The notes: generated from the letters alone by a model not told the origin. A stretch of DNA of 64,000 nt from Paraspadella gotoi (GCA_051294375.1 CM119268.1:5429101-5493100), one strand, 5' to 3'; counted from the stretch's first letter, positions 21,295-34,455 are shown. Numbers and translations are program-made.

Positions 21295-21480
21295 CTCTCA
21301 TCTCCCTCCTTCTCTCTCTCTCTCTCTCTTCTCTCGTCTCTCTCTCTCGGTGCACTTCATTCTCTCTCCTCTCTCTCTCTCTCATCTCATTGCTCTCTGC
21401 TCTCCTGCTTCCTCTCGATCTCTTATTTCCCCCCCTCTCTTCTCTCTTTCCCCTGTCTCTCCCTCTCCCTTCGCTCCGAT
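21295..21480. repeat. (CT)n-rich tract
   Basis: Interrupted CT and CCTCTC repeats. Confidence 0.8.
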
Positions 21481-21714
21481 TTCTAATCACCCCGCCTTCA
21501 CCCCTTCTCCTTCTTTCACCCCAACTCGTCCAAGCTTGCCCAACACACTAGACAACGCAGTCTCTCTTCCAATCGCTCTCCCCACAGAAAGAATGGCTTG
21601 TTGTGCCCCCCTCCGTTTTTCACCCCTTGGCCTGGTGGGGGGGTCGTGATAGCGGACTCTCCTCGCAGTTTTTTTTAGTTCACATTCTTCGGAACGTGTC
21701 GTTTCCCTCGCCCG

Positions 21715-21730
21715 TCCAAATGGCGGCGGA
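21715..21730 (+). promoter_or_regulatory. YY1-like motif over a good-context ATG
   Basis: CCAAATGGCGGCGG matches the AANATGGCGGC motif known at many animal transcription/translation starts. The ATG at 21720 opens 70 codons beginning MAAEVVTRRRVLNTRLLPSL, which soon run into GA-repeat-coded residues. No donor or homology was seen, so this is only a possible first exon. Confidence 0.3.
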
Positions 21731-21839
21731 AGTCGTCACACGGCGCCGAGTTCTCAACACTCGTCTTCTCCCTTCCCTTCCGTCACAGTCCTGTGCCCAA
21801 TCTCAATCTGTTGTGCCGGTTATGGAAAAAATGGGGGCG

Positions 21840-23090
21840 GGACGAAGAGAGAGCAGAGCAGAGAGAGAGAGAGATAAGATGGAAGCGGAGAGAAGACAGA
21901 GACGAGAGAGACCATCCACCTGGAAGTGAATCTCTAGACCTGATACGGACCGAAAATCGGGAGCCCGAAAAGGAGAGAGAGAACAAAATCGGCTGTGAAT
22001 AGGATGACGAAGAAGCGAAAAGAAGGAAAATAAAATTTAAAAATAAAAATGAACTTCAAAATGACCGCCGGTGCGAGGAGGTGAGAAGAGAAAGAAGAAG
22101 AGAGCAACGTGCAGGAGCGATGAGACGCAGCAGGAGTTCTGTGTACTCCTGTATTCAAAACAGCGCAAGAACAGGCAACCGCGTGCCTATCAAACCGTCA
22201 GGTGAGAGGAGGGCCGTCGGCAGGCTATCAGGGCCAAAAGAATATACGAGTGGCCACTTGGCATTTTTCCCAGATGGACCTTACCAGACCCCAGAACATG
22301 TCACGCTCTAGCAAATATATCCCCAACGCTATTGACAGGCCAATGACCCGATCTTAAAATCGTCACGCTAGTCCATCCATTTGCCCGGCCGGGGAGGGGG
22401 GCCGCCCTCATTTTTGAGCTCATTCTGTTTACTTACTTTCACTAATCCTTTACTTACCTATCCCTAACCACTTATTCTTCCATTTCAATTTCACTTCTAT
22501 CTTTACTACATTTATTTTTCATTGCTTGTTAATATAGTAGTTATAATACTTAGACTTAAATCTTTAAGATTTATCTTAGTTATTCTTATTTTCTCTGGTT
22601 GTACATTAACTAACTGTATTATTTTCAAATTTGTGTCTCTCTCTACTCCTCTCTCTTCTCTCTCTTTTTATTTTCACAATCTGTGACTTCTACTTCCCCT
22701 GTCCTTCACCTTGAACCTGTCCTCACATCTGAGACCGATTTCTCACTCAATTTCTTTGTTGGAATCTCCTCTCTCTCTCTGTCTCATCTGAACAATTCTT
22801 CTGCACCAAACTCAACTTCTCACAGAGACAATTGTTGTGATAAGAAAATCATTCTATGAAGACTCTAACTCTATATATATCTATATCTATGATCCGACTG
22901 TTACTGTGTTCAGATAAAAATTCGTTGCCACATTAAAACTGTTTTTCCTAAAATTAGTCAATTTAAAAAAATTAATATTTTATAATTAAAAAATTAACTC
23001 AAATAAACATCGTGAATCCCTTTTTTCTTTCGCCGCGGTGTCTCCCTCAACCGTCAATAAAAAAAGAAACCGTGCGCTTTCCAAACCGAG
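21840..23090. other. Mixed spacer
   Basis: A GA-rich patch (21845-21915), a GC-rich unique patch (22080-22410) and then AT-rich DNA. No supported gene. Confidence 0.4.
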
Positions 23091-23093
23091 TGC

Positions 23094-23474
23094 GTAACGA
23101 TATCGATAACATTAATAGTAACGATATCGTAAATATTAATAGCTAAGCGCGATATGCCGAATAAACATTAATAGTAACGATTATCGATAAACATTAATAG
23201 TACGATATCGATATATTAATAGTAACGATATCGATAAAATTAATAGTAACGATATCGATAACATTAATAGTAACAGATATCGATAAACATTAATAGGTAA
23301 ACGATATTGGATATCGATAACATTGAATAGTGATAACATGGTTTCATCGATAACATTAATAGTAACGAGTATCGATAACATTAATAGTAACGATATCGAT
23401 AATATTAATAGTAACCGGCTAGTCGATAACATTAATAGTAACGATATCGATAACTATAATAGTAACGATATCGT
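23094..23474 (+). repeat. Minisatellite, 24-bp unit containing ATCGAT/GATATC
   Basis: The unit GTAACGATATCGATAACATTAATA occurs about 15 times (unit quoted in halves: GTAACGATATCG + ATAACATTAATA). Many copies have one- to four-base indels. The core CGATATCG is self-complementary. Confidence 0.9.
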
Positions 23475-23496
23475 TATAAATGACAATGTTCGGTTT

Positions 23497-23699
23497 TTAA
23501 ACAAACAAAATGTAATCAATACTTTTAAAGACGTTGTAGTAATTGCAGACGGGAGAGGGAAGAAAGTAAGTGCCCCCCGACGGCGAGGTGGGTGGAAATT
23601 TGGGTAGGTAATCCAGAGCCGGGTAAGCTGGATAGGCCGGCGGTTTGGGGTAAAAGTTTAGAGGCCAGGAGTGGAAACTAGCGTCGAATTTGAATGAGT
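23497..23699 (-). CDS. Candidate terminal exon, Pro/Tyr-rich, unknown gene
   Basis: After a possible acceptor (caccaactaccccag) there are 66 codons and TAA. The reading includes DSFKFDASFHSWPLNFYPKP, then AYPAYPALDYLPKFPPTSPS and GGTYFLPSPVCNYYNV. The amino-acid mix looks protein-like rather than repeat-driven, and the other two minus frames are less regular. Upstream in the same frame the DNA codes a Thr-rich stretch from a (GTGGTT)n-type repeat, so the exon could start further up. No family is recognised. The last part abuts the 24-bp minisatellite. Confidence 0.35.
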
Positions 23700-23870
23700 C
23701 TGGGGTAGTTGGTGGGGGTGGTGGTTTGTTGTGGTCGGTTTTGGTGGTGATTGTGGTGGTTGCAGTGGTAGTTGTGGAAGTAGTGGTGGTAGTTGTGGCA
23801 GATTTGGAGGTTGTGGTGAGGTGAGTGAGTGAGGTGGTTGTGGGCAGTTATTGTTGTAGTTGTGATAGTG
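23700..23870 (+). repeat. (GTGGTT)n-like G/T-rich tract
   Basis: GGTGGTTGTGGTGGT-type degenerate hexamers. Minus-strand frames read poly-Thr, poly-His/Asn or poly-Pro/Gln/Leu. Confidence 0.8.
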
Positions 23871-23959
23871 GTTAAAGCGATTTTGGTTGTTGTGGTAGGG
23901 GTGATGTTGATGATGGACATAATATGGGCATGGCAGTGGCATGGACATTGTCATTTGTA

Positions 23960-24815
23960 TAAGGGATTCAAAGGGACGGGAAGGAGGAAAGGGAGGAACG
24001 ATAATGTGGTAAAATTAATTAATATTTAATTGACTCAGTTAAAATCAAAAAGTGTATAATATATACTATTCAGTTTCATTGAGCGATAATTTAGTTAATT
24101 CGGTCAGTCGGTCGGACTAATTTGTAATCATCGCTCTTACGACGGATGGGAGGTAAACTTTACGGATCTTGTGAACAATTAAGAGTCACCAACTGACTTC
24201 ACTCGGTTCTTGTGAATGGTTGGATGGCGTGAATTGTCGTCGTCCCTCCCGTTGATTGTGATTAAAACGTTGAATTTTAGTGAGATTTCCGGTGTTGAAG
24301 ACTTTTTCGATCGCGTCAGTTGATAAGGATCAGTTTATTTGGTAAAGAAAAAAAAGGATTAAAAAAATGAAATGAAAAAAAAACAACAAACTGCAAAGTG
24401 GCTTTCGTTTTCGTTGTGATAATTGTTATTAGTTAATGTAATAATCCAAAGACGACCTGATTCATAATTTCGGACTCGTCACGTTTAACTAAAACAAGAT
24501 TTATTTTCCACAAGAATGTTCAAATTTTTTTAAAAATTATAATTTCTTGGCAACTAATCAGCCACCATCAAAGTCGATAATTTTTTGAGATTCTGTTGGG
24601 CTAGAACAAAGTATTTGTTTAATCTTGTTGATGCTAATATTCAATCCTTCAAACTTGACTAACGTTTAACGTCTGAACATATTTTCCCGACAAAACCGTT
24701 TGACAATTTTTGCCCGACAAATTGAGACGTGCTGCCCGACTGTCGTGGCGAGCACGAGGCCGATCTGCATCCGGCGAGAGACGAAAAAGAAACTTTTTTA
24801 ATCTCATTACCGACG
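23960..24815. other. Unique spacer
   Basis: AT-rich DNA with a CpG-containing 80-base patch at 24710-24790 that is open in several frames on both strands. No splice-supported exon could be chosen. Confidence 0.4.
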
Positions 24816-24817
24816 AG

Positions 24818-24945
24818 GGAAACAAAGAGAGAGAGGGAAGAGAGAGAGAAGAGAGAGAGAGAGAGAGGAGGAGAGAGAAGGAGAGAGGAAGCGGCGGAAA
24901 AAGTTCACAAATATATAGGAGCGTCCTGACCCCTTGTTACCAGGA

Positions 24946-25019
<74 letters not shown>

Positions 25020-25055
25020 GAGAAGAGAGAGAGAAGAGAGAGAGAGAGAGTGCTT
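24818..25055. repeat. (GA)n microsatellites
   Basis: GA arrays at 24818-24890 and 24950-25052. Confidence 0.9.
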
Positions 25056-25855
25056 GAAAATTAACGTTAACGAATGATAATTGTGTCGCTGTTTTCGTTC
25101 GTTTCTACCGAAAAACGAAATAAACGATTCGTCAGAGATTTTTTTAGTCTGTAAAAATAATAAGAATATTTTAATTGAAAAATACTTAACGTTGAACAAT
25201 TATTTAGCTTAAAGTTTAATTTCCCTTTTTTGAGTAGGTGATAATTTTTGTTTTACACGAGGAGTGACATTTGTAGTAACATAACTTGTGACATGAGAAG
25301 TGACATGACGCAGGGCGACGATTTCCGCCGACTTCGTTTTATGAAAAGCGAAAAATTTATGAAAAATATGAAGAAAAAAAATAATAATAAAAAACGCAGA
25401 CTCACAACCCAGCTCCCCCCCCCTGAAAAAAATAAAACCTTTCAGAAAAATAATAAAATCTTTTGACATTTTTTTTTCTCTGTCGTAATTTATGCGCCAA
25501 AACAGAATTTGTTGTTGTTGTTGTTGTTGTGATCCGAGACCAGCGTGATTTTTTTTTTTGGTGACCCAATCACGACCTCGTGATCCCGTGACCCTTTGAC
25601 TCGGATACCACGACCCGTCCCAGTTTTTTTTTGTGAGGGGGTGGGAAGAAAAAAAAAACAACCAACAAAATACGAAATAAAAAAAAACAAAAAACAAAAC
25701 TGGGAGCCTTTTTTTCCTTCCTTGTTTTCTCCACTAAACTCAAGATTTATTTTTTTAGCCTTTTTTGTCCTGATTTATATTTAGTCGCATAAAATCTCAA
25801 AATTTGATTTTTTTTTTTTTTTTTGCGGAAAACATTAATCATTCGAGAAATTTTC
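25056..25855. other. Unique A/T-rich spacer
   Basis: Contains (TTG)6 at about 25511-25531 and several long A and T runs. No gene recognised. Confidence 0.45.
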
Positions 25856-25859
25856 TTAG

Positions 25860-26000
25860 AGTGGGGGAGAGAGAGGAGGGAGGAAGAAGGAGAGGAGAAA
25901 AGGGAGGAAGAAGGGGAGGAGAAAAGGGAGGAAGTAGGGGAGGAGAAGATGGAGGAAATAGGGGAGGAGACAGGAGAAAAGGGAGAGATGAGTAGAGACA
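25860..26000 (+). repeat. Polypurine (GGAGGAGAAAAG)n minisatellite
   Basis: AGGGAGGAAGAAGGGGAGGA-type unit, about 20-30 bases, repeated four or five times. Confidence 0.8.
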
Positions 26001-26393
26001 AAGAGAGAAGAAAGGAAAAAAACAAAAATGGTCGAAAATTCTCAGGCGTCATTGAGGCCTTATTCTCCCAAAGCGGCTCATTTCATCTTAAATTAGAAAT
26101 TAAATTTTTAAGATATAAAACTTAACTTACATCTTATTAGAATTAGGTCAGGGATTAGGTCAGGGATTAGGGTTAGGGATTAAAGATTAGGGTTGTGATT
26201 TGGTGACATATTAGAGTAAAATATCAATATATAATAATAGTTAGGAAAAAAAAGCCGGTAGATCTGATTAAAATTGATGGAAATTTGCGGAGACCGTTTG
26301 TGTGTTGATGACTGACGAATGTAATAATTAACTTCATAGAAAATTATTTCATTTTAATTTCAGCGAAGATAACAGTAAATGTAATATTGTAGC

Positions 26394-26653
26394 AGGGCAT
26401 TGCAATAAGTTCACCCCGCCTATAAGCATGACAATTTCAGTCGTGACACAGTGGCTCATGTCCATTAGGTACCCGGATCGATCCCCAATGGTACCTATCC
26501 TACGGGAAGCGTGAGGACGGCCGTAATTCGCCTTGGGGGGAGCGGAAAACCCTCAAGCCTGGTTCCAAGCCCAGTATGCCGTTCCATTGCTGCCGAGGTG
26601 GCACAGAAAATACAGATAGTAGTCATCAGCCCACTCAGCGCCTTATCCACGAT
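26394..26653 (+). mobile_element. S1 SINE-like element in unit T copy 1
   Basis: Starts GGCATTGCAATAAGTTCACC. A-box-like TGGCTCATGTCC and B-box-like GGATCGATCCCC follow, then GGGAAGCGTGAGGACGG, CTCAAGCCTGGTTCCAAGCC, CGTTCCATTGCTGC and the tail CAGCGCCTTATCCACGAT. It matches the minus-strand element at 2999-3244 across its length. Confidence 0.78.
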
Positions 26654-27707
26654 ATAACTTTGGATTTCAAAAGCGGTTAAATAAAATATGTTACAACGAC
26701 AACAAAAAACCCAAATAACACGAACGAATCAAAACTCGAAACTAAAAAAAACAAAAGACATAAAAAGATAAAATAAAATAAAGAAATAAAAGTTCATTTC
26801 GGGCGCGGTCATAAAAACGGGACCCGATGACCCAAGAATCGAAAAGAACTCGAAACTAGGATCAGACGTAACGAACGATATCTTTAGTACGGATAAGATT
26901 CGGAGTTACACGATTAGGCTCTGTTAGGATTAACGAGTTTGGATCTCACCGGTGAGATGGGGAAAAATTGTTTCTTAATTTTTTTTTTTAGGATCAGTTA
27001 TTCACGGGGAAAAAGGAGGAGGAGGAGGAGAAAGAAAAAGAAAGAAGTGAAAAGAAAGAAGGTGTGAAAGAGGAGGGAAAGAAGGTGAAAGGGAGGAGGA
27101 ATTTGGGTGTTGGAGGAGGAAGAGGAAGACGATGGGGAAAAGAAGGAGGAGGAGGAGGAGGAGGAAGAACGAAGAACATCGTCTTAATTTCGTTAAAACT
27201 TTGAGGCCAAAACTTTGAGGCCAAAACTTTTTTGAGTCAAAGTGGAAATAATTGAAAAGGAAGGAAGATTTAAGGAAGGAGAAGAGAAGGGAAGGTAGGA
27301 ATTTAAGGGAAGGAATATAGAAAGAGAGAAAAATATGAAAATGAGCAGCAAAAAGGAAATACTAAAAGATTCGATTGAATCTGACAAAATTACAAATAAA
27401 ACTAAGTATTAAAAGTTAAACTCACAGAGATTCGCTGGATGAGAAAGAGGAAAAAGGAGAGAAGAGAAGAGAGAAAGGAAAGGAATGAGTAAAGAATAAA
27501 AAATTGGGAGAATTAGTTTAAGAATTAGGTTAAGCCTTTTAAAATAAAATAAAGAAAAAGGAAAAAGAAAACAAAGGAACATAAAAAGCAAAACAAAAAA
27601 AGGACAAGTTAGAGAACAAAGAAAAGTTAAAAACGGAACAAAGAAAAGAAACAACAAAAGAAAAGAAAAGAAAAGGAACAAAAATGAGGAGTAAATATAA
27701 GAACAGG

Positions 27708-27779
<72 letters not shown>

Positions 27780-28557
27780 AAACGAATTTGTTTTACCCAT
27801 GAACATAATTTTTATTAAGAGATAACATCATTTGTAGCACAAACAAACTCGATCAATTCATTTTTCAAATCTAAAAAAAATCGAATTGTCTTTTCGTCTT
27901 CTAATTTTTCTCATTTTTTTTTCAATTTCTTTTTTTATATTTCCTTTTTTTATAATTCCTCATTTTTGGGTATTTTCTAAAATTTTCTTTCATTCTGTTA
28001 AAATTCTCTCCATTTTATTCCATTTTCAATCCTTTCATTATCTTTGTTTCAAATTTCTATCCATTTACCCCATTTCTGAAAATCCTTTCCATTCCATTTT
28101 CCATTTTTAATCCATTTTCGTCCTCGACTCAAAAAATCTCGACCCTCAAATTTGTTTTCATTTTCTGTTTCGATTTTCTATTTCCCTTTCTCGAATTTTT
28201 CTTGTTTTATTTTGTTGCTTTTTAAAATATTCTAAATTGTTTTCCTTGTTAATGGATATTCAAGCTTTAACCTTTCAATGCAGTTGTCATTCTACTCTAG
28301 TAGTCCATGTTTATTGTTCTCAATGTATAGTTATTTTTTTTCCCTTTTCATTCTTTGCTTCTGCTTCGTCATCCCTAATCCTCCTCTACTTCCTTTACCC
28401 CTCCTCCTCATCCTCCTCACTTCTCCTCCTCCTCCTCATCTCCTCCTCCTCCTCATCTTCTCCTCCTCCTCATCTTCCTCCTCATCCTCAGAAAAAAAAC
28501 TAAATCATCGCGGGTCAACGAATAAACGAATGAATCGATCTTTGACGCCGGAACCGA

Positions 28558-28760
28558 CGGACGACGACGACGACGACGACGACGACGATGACAAAGACGA
28601 CGACGACGACGACGATGACCAAGACGACGACGACGACGACGATGACAAAGACGACGTTGACGACGACGACGACGATGACCAAGACGACGACGACGACGAC
28701 GATGACAAAGACGACGACGATTACGAAGACGATGACGATGACGAAGACGACCACGAAGAC
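28558..28760 (+). repeat. (GAC)n array with GATGAC(C/A)AAGAC higher-order unit
   Basis: GACGACGACGACGATGACAA and GACGACGATGACCAAGAC alternate in a roughly 27-36-base unit. An ATG 30 bases upstream opens a poly-Asp frame (MNRSLTPEPTDDDD…), but nothing shows that it is translated. Confidence 0.85.
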
Positions 28761-29150
28761 AAAGTCATGAAAAAAAAAAATAAAACAACAACATTTCCGA
28801 TACAAATACTTCGACAACAACAACAACGAAAATAACAACGACAACACCAGCCACTAAGCGACACAACAACATCAACGAAAAAACATCGTTTTTGGGGAAA
28901 AAAAAGTTAATAGAAGGAAAACCGCATGAGGAAAACGAAGACGACGACGACGAGGACGACCGACGACGACGACGACGACAATGACGACCATGACGATTTC
29001 CCCCTAAATCAACTTTGTCGTTCGTAATTTCTCGGTGAAAGGTTTCTTCCGGATTGATTTGGTCGTCGTCGTCGTCGTTGTTGTTGTTGTTGCTGTTGTC
29101 GTCGTCTTTCTCGAGAAATCGGGTCTCGTCAAAGTCAACAAGGACAGATC

Positions 29151-29175
29151 NNNNNNNNNNNNNNNNNNNNNNNNN
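29151..29175. other. 25-N assembly gap between T copies 1 and 2
   Basis: Copy 2 starts at the first base after the gap. Confidence 0.98.
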
Positions 29176-30703
29176 AAAGATTAGGGTTGTGATTTGGTGA
29201 CATATTAGAGTAAAATATCAAATATAATAATAGTTAGGAAAAAAAAACCGGTAGATCTGATTAAATTGATGGAAATTTGCGGAGACCGTTTGGTGTGTTG
29301 ATGACTGACGAATGTAATAATTAACCTCATAGAAAATTTATTCATTTTAATTTCAGCGAGATAACAGAAATAGTAATATTGTAGCAGGGCATTGCAATAA
29401 GTTCACCCCGCCTATAAGCATGACAATTTCAGTCGTGACACAGTGGCTCATGTCCATTAGGTACCAGGATCGATCCCAATGGTACCTAACCTACGGGAAG
29501 CGTGAGGACGGCCGTAATTCGGCTTGGGGGCGCGGAAAACCTCAAGCCTGGTCCTAGCCAGTATGCCGTTCCATTGCTCCGAGGTGCGCAGAAAATACAG
29601 ATAGTAGTCATCAGCCCACTCAGCGCCTCATCCACGATAAACTTTGGATTTCAAAAGCGGTTAAATAAAATATGTTACAACGACAACAAAAAACCCAAAT
29701 AACACGAACGAATCAAAACTCGAAACTAAAAAAACAAAAGACATAAAAGATAAAATAAAATAAAGAAATAAAAGTTCATTTCGGGGCGCGTCATAAAACG
29801 GGACCCGATGACCCAAGAATCGAAAAGAACTCGAAACTAGGATCAGACGTAACGAACGATATCTTTAGTATCGATAAGATTCGGAGTTACACGATTAGGC
29901 TCTGTTAGGATTAACGAGTTTGGATCTCACCGTGAGATGGGGAAAAATTGTTTCTAATTTTTTTTTTTTAGGATCAGTTATTCACGGGGAAAAGGAGGAG
30001 GAGGAGGAGGAGAAGAAAAAGAAAGAAGTGAAAAGAAAGAAGGTGTGAAGAGGAGGGAAAGAAGGTGAAAGGGAGGAAGGAATTTGGGTGTTGGAGGAGG
30101 AAGAGGAAGACGATGGGGAAAAGAAGGAGGAGGGGGAGGAGGAGGAAGAACGAAGAACATCGTCTTAATTTCGTTAAAACTTTGAGGCCAAAACTTTGAG
30201 GCCAAAACTTTTTGATCAAAGTGGAAATAATTGAAAAGGAAGGAAGATTTAAGGAAGGAGAAGAGAAGGGAAGGTAGGAATTTAAGGGAAGGAATATAGA
30301 AAGAGAGAAAAATATGAAAATGAGCAGCAAAAAGGAAATACTAAAAGATTCGATTGAATCTGCAAAAATTACAAATAAAACTAAGTATTAAAAGTTAAAC
30401 TCACAGAGATTCGCTGGATGAGAAAGAGGAAAAAAGGAGAGAAGAGAAGAGAGAAAGGAAGGGGGAATGAGTAAAGAAATAAAAATTGGGAGACATTAGT
30501 TTAAGATTAGGTTTAAGCCTTTTAAAATAAAATAAAGAAAAAGGAAAAAGAAAACAAAGGAACATAAAAAGCAAAACAAAAAAAGGACAAGTTAGAGAAC
30601 AAAGAAAAGTTAAAAACGGAACAAAGAAAAGAAACAACAAAAGAAAAGAAAAGAAAAGGAACAAAAATGAGGAGTAAATATAAGAAGAGGTTTTTTTTTT
30701 CTC

Positions 30704-30755
<52 letters not shown>

Positions 30756-31548
30756 TCTTCTTCTCTCTTCCTCTGTCTCTTCAACCAATTTGTTTTCCCA
30801 ATGAACATAATTTCTATTAAGAGATAAAATAATTTGTAGCACAAACAAACTCGATCAATTCATTTCTCAATCTAAAAAAAATCGAATTATCTTTTCGTCT
30901 TCTAATTTTCTCATTTTTTTTTTCAATTTCTATAAATTCCTTTTTTATAATTCCTCATTTTTGGGTATTTTCTAAAATTTTCTTTCATTCTGTTAAAATT
31001 CTCTCCATTTTATTCCATTTCAATCCTTTCATTATCTTTGTTTCCATTTCTATCCATTTACCCCATTTCAGTAAATCCTTTCCATTCCGTTTTCCATTTT
31101 CCATTTTTAATCCATTTTCGTCCTCGACTCAAGAAATATCGACCCTCAAATTTGTTTTCATTTTCTGTTTCGATTTTTCTATTTCCCTTTCTCGACTTTA
31201 TCTGTTCTTTTTGTTGCTTTTTAAAATATTTTAAATTGTTTTTGCTTGTTAATGGATATTTAAGCTTTAACCTTTCAAGGCAGTTGTCATTCTACTCTCG
31301 TAGTCCATGTTTATTTTCTCATGTATAGTTATTTTTTTTCCCTTTTCATTCTTTGCTTCTGCTTCGTCATCCCTAATCCTCCTCTACTTCCTTTACCCCT
31401 CCTCCTCATCCTCCTCACTCTCCTCCTCCTCCTCTCTCCTCCTCTCCTCATCTCTCCTCCTCCTCATCTTCCTCCTCATCCTCAGAAAAAAAACTAAATC
31501 ATCGCGGGTCAACGAATAAACGAATGAATCGATCTTTGACGCCGGAAC

Positions 31549-31581
<33 letters not shown>

Positions 31582-32166
31582 TGACAAAGACGACGACGAC
31601 GACGACGATGACCAAGACGACGACGACGACGACGATGACAAAGAGACGTTGACGACGACGACGACGATGACCAAGACGACGACGACGACGACGATGACAA
31701 AGACGACGACGATTACGAAGACGATGACGATGACGAAGACGACCACGGAAGACAAAGTCATGAAAAAAAAAAATAAAACAACAACATTTCCGATACAAAT
31801 ACTTCGACAACAACAACAACGAAAATAACAACGACAACACCAGCCACTAAGCGACACAACAACATCAACGAAAAAACATCGTTTTTGGGGAAAAAAAGTT
31901 AATAGAAGGAAAACCGCATGAGGAAAACGAAGACGACGACGACGAGGACGACGACGACGACGACGACGACAATGACGACCATGACGATTTCCCCTAAATC
32001 AACTTTGTCGTTCGTATTTCTCGGTGAAAGGTTTCTTCCGGATTGATTTGGTTCGTCCGTCGTCGTTGTTGTTGTTTGTTGCTGTTGTCGTCGTCTTTCT
32101 CGAGAAATCGGGTCTCGTCAAAGTCAACAAGGACAGATTCCGCTATGTGACGTCGAAGTTGAAGCT

Positions 32167-32255
<89 letters not shown>

Positions 32256-32912
32256 TTAGTTAACATTCGATTTAATTAACTATCTCCAAATATAAACCTT
32301 TACTCGTAGTCGTTATCGTCGTTTTCGTCGTCATCATACTAAAGTCAATAATGGTCACGATCTGCAATGGCCTTCAGCGATGCCAGCGTTGACAATCCTC
32401 GTTGCCATTGACAACTATCGTCGTTGCCATCGTCGTTGCCATAGGGGTTGCCATCGGAAATGTTCCGATCGCCTCGTTATATCAGTGACATCAAAAAAAT
32501 TTTGATATCGAAAAAGGAGTGAAAGTTGTGATTGTTCTGGTCGTTGTTGTTGTGGTTGTCATAGTCGTCATCGTCGCAGTCGTCATCATCGTCTTCATTG
32601 TCGTCGTCGTCGTCCTTTTCGTCGTCGTCATCGTCCTCATTGTCGTCGTCGTCGTCCTTTTCGTCGTCGTCATCGTCCTCATTGTCGTCGTCTTCGTCGT
32701 CTCTATCTCTTCGTCGTTCGCCCTTCCTCCGTCATTGTCGTCGTCGTCGTCATCGTCCACATTGTCGTCGTCTTTGTCGTCTCTCTCTCTTCGTCGTTCG
32801 CCCTTCCTCCGTCATAAAGCAAAGGAACTAAAAAGAGACTAAAAACGGAGTCTTGAATAATTGATGAACACGGTGACGGTAAAAGTCTCTCTCTCTCTCT
32901 CTCTCTCTCTCT
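29176..32912 (+). repeat. 3.7-kb repeated unit T, copy 2
   Basis: Full-length copy from AAAGATTAGGG to a (CT)n array. It contains the SINE-like element at 29398-29637, (CT)n at 30700-30780, (GAC)n at 31550-31745, (CT)n at 32167-32251 and (GTC)n at 32540-32810. Compared with copy 1 it lacks single bases at many points, for example in the SINE body. Confidence 0.93.
29398..29637 (+). mobile_element. S1 SINE-like element in unit T copy 2
   Basis: Same insertion as in copy 1, with several single-base losses (for example CTCAAGCCTGGTCCTAGCC). Confidence 0.75.
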
Positions 32913-32937
32913 NNNNNNNNNNNNNNNNNNNNNNNNN
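32913..32937. other. 25-N assembly gap between T copies 2 and 3
   Basis: The gap falls inside the terminal (CT)n array of copy 2; copy 3 starts directly after it. Confidence 0.98.
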
Positions 32938-34455
32938 AAAGATTAGGGTTGTGATTTGGTGACATATTAGAGTAAAATATCAATATATAAAATAGTTAGG
33001 AAAAAAAAACCGGTAGATCTGATTAAAATTGATGGAAATTTGCGGAGACCGTTTGTGTGTTGATGACTGGACGAATGTAATAATTAACCTCATAAAAAAT
33101 TTATTCATTTTTAATTTCAGCGGATAACAGAAATAGTAATATTGTAGCAGGGCATTGCAATAAGTTCACCCCGCCTATAAGCATGACAATTTCAGTCGTG
33201 ACACAGTGGCTCATGTCCCATTAGGTACCAGGATCGATCCCAATGGTACCTAACCTACGGGAAGCGTGAGGACGGCCGTAATTCGGCTTGGGGGCGCGGA
33301 AAACCCTCAGCCTGGTTCCTAGCCCAGTATGCCGTTCCATTGCTGCCGGAGGTGGCGCAGAAAATACAGATAGTAGTCATCAGCCCACTCAGCGCCTCAT
33401 CCACGATATAACTTTGGATTTCAAAAGCGGTTAAATAAAATATGTTACAACGACAACAAAAACCCAAATAAACGAACGAATCAAAACTCGAAACTAAAAA
33501 AACAAAAGACATAAAAAGATAAAATAAAATAAAGAAAATAAAAGTTCATTTCGGGCGCGTCATAAAACGGGACCCGATGACCCAAGATCGAAAGAACTCG
33601 AAACTAGGATCAGACGTACGAACGATATCTTTAGTTACGGATAAGATTCGGAGTTACACGATTAGGCTCTGTGTAGATTAACGAGTTTGGATCTCACCGT
33701 GAGATGGGGAAAAATTGTTTCTTAATTTTTTTTTTTTAGGATCAGTTTATTCACGGGGAAAAGGAGGAGGAGGAGGAGGAGAAGAAAAAGAAAGAAGTGA
33801 AAAGAAAGAAGGTGTGAAAGAGGAGGGAAAGAAGGTGAAAGGGAGGAGGAATTTGGGTGTTGGAGGAGGAAGAGGAAGACGATGGGGAAAAGAAGGAGGA
33901 GGGAGGAGGAGGAGGAAGAACGAAGAACATCGTCTTAATTTCGTTAAAACTTTGAGCCAAAACTTTGAGGCCAAAACTTTTTTGAATCAAAGTGGAAATA
34001 ATTGAAAAGGAAGGAAGATTAAGGAAGGAGAAGAGAAGGGAAGGTAGGAATTTAAGGGAAGGAATATAGAAAGAGAGAAAAATATGAAAATGAGCAGCAA
34101 AAAGGAAATACTAAAAGATTCGATTGAATCTGCAAAAATTACAAATAAAACTAAAGTATTAAAAGTTAAACTCACAGAGATTCGCTGGATGAGGAAGAGG
34201 AAAAAGGAGAGAAGAAAGAGAGAAAGGAAAGGAATGAGTAAAGAAATAAAAATTGGGAGAATTAGTTTAAGAATAGGTTTAGCTTTTAAAATAAAATAAA
34301 GAAAAGAAAAAGAAAACAAAGGAACATAAAAAGCAAACAAAAAAAGGACAAGTTAGAGAACAAAGAAAAGTTAAAAACGGAACAAAGAAAAGAAACAACA
34401 AAAGAAAAAGAAAAGAAAAGGAACAAAATGAGGAGTAAATATAAGAAGAGGTTTT

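Larger units (their letters stand above)
26182..29150 (+). repeat. 3.7-kb repeated unit T, copy 1 (truncated at gap)
   Basis: Copy 1 begins AAAGATTAGGGTTGTGATTT and stays collinear with copies at 29176 and 32938. It holds, in order, the S1 SINE-like element, a GGA-rich tract (27005-27175), (CT)n at 27711-27778, a CCATTTT-rich patch, a CTCCTC tract and (GAC)n at 28558-28760. It stops at a 25-N gap about 770 bases before the unit's end. Copies differ mostly by single-base indels. Confidence 0.93.

Noticed and set aside
24710-24800. CpG-rich patch open in several frames (considered as an exon)
   Set aside because: All frames are equally plausible and no acceptor/donor pair stands out.
28278-28835. 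Poly-Asp/Lys-rich plus frame (MNRSLTPEPTDDDD...) in unit T
   Set aside because: The Asp run is the (GAC)n array; indels break the frame in the other copies and no splice signal supports it.
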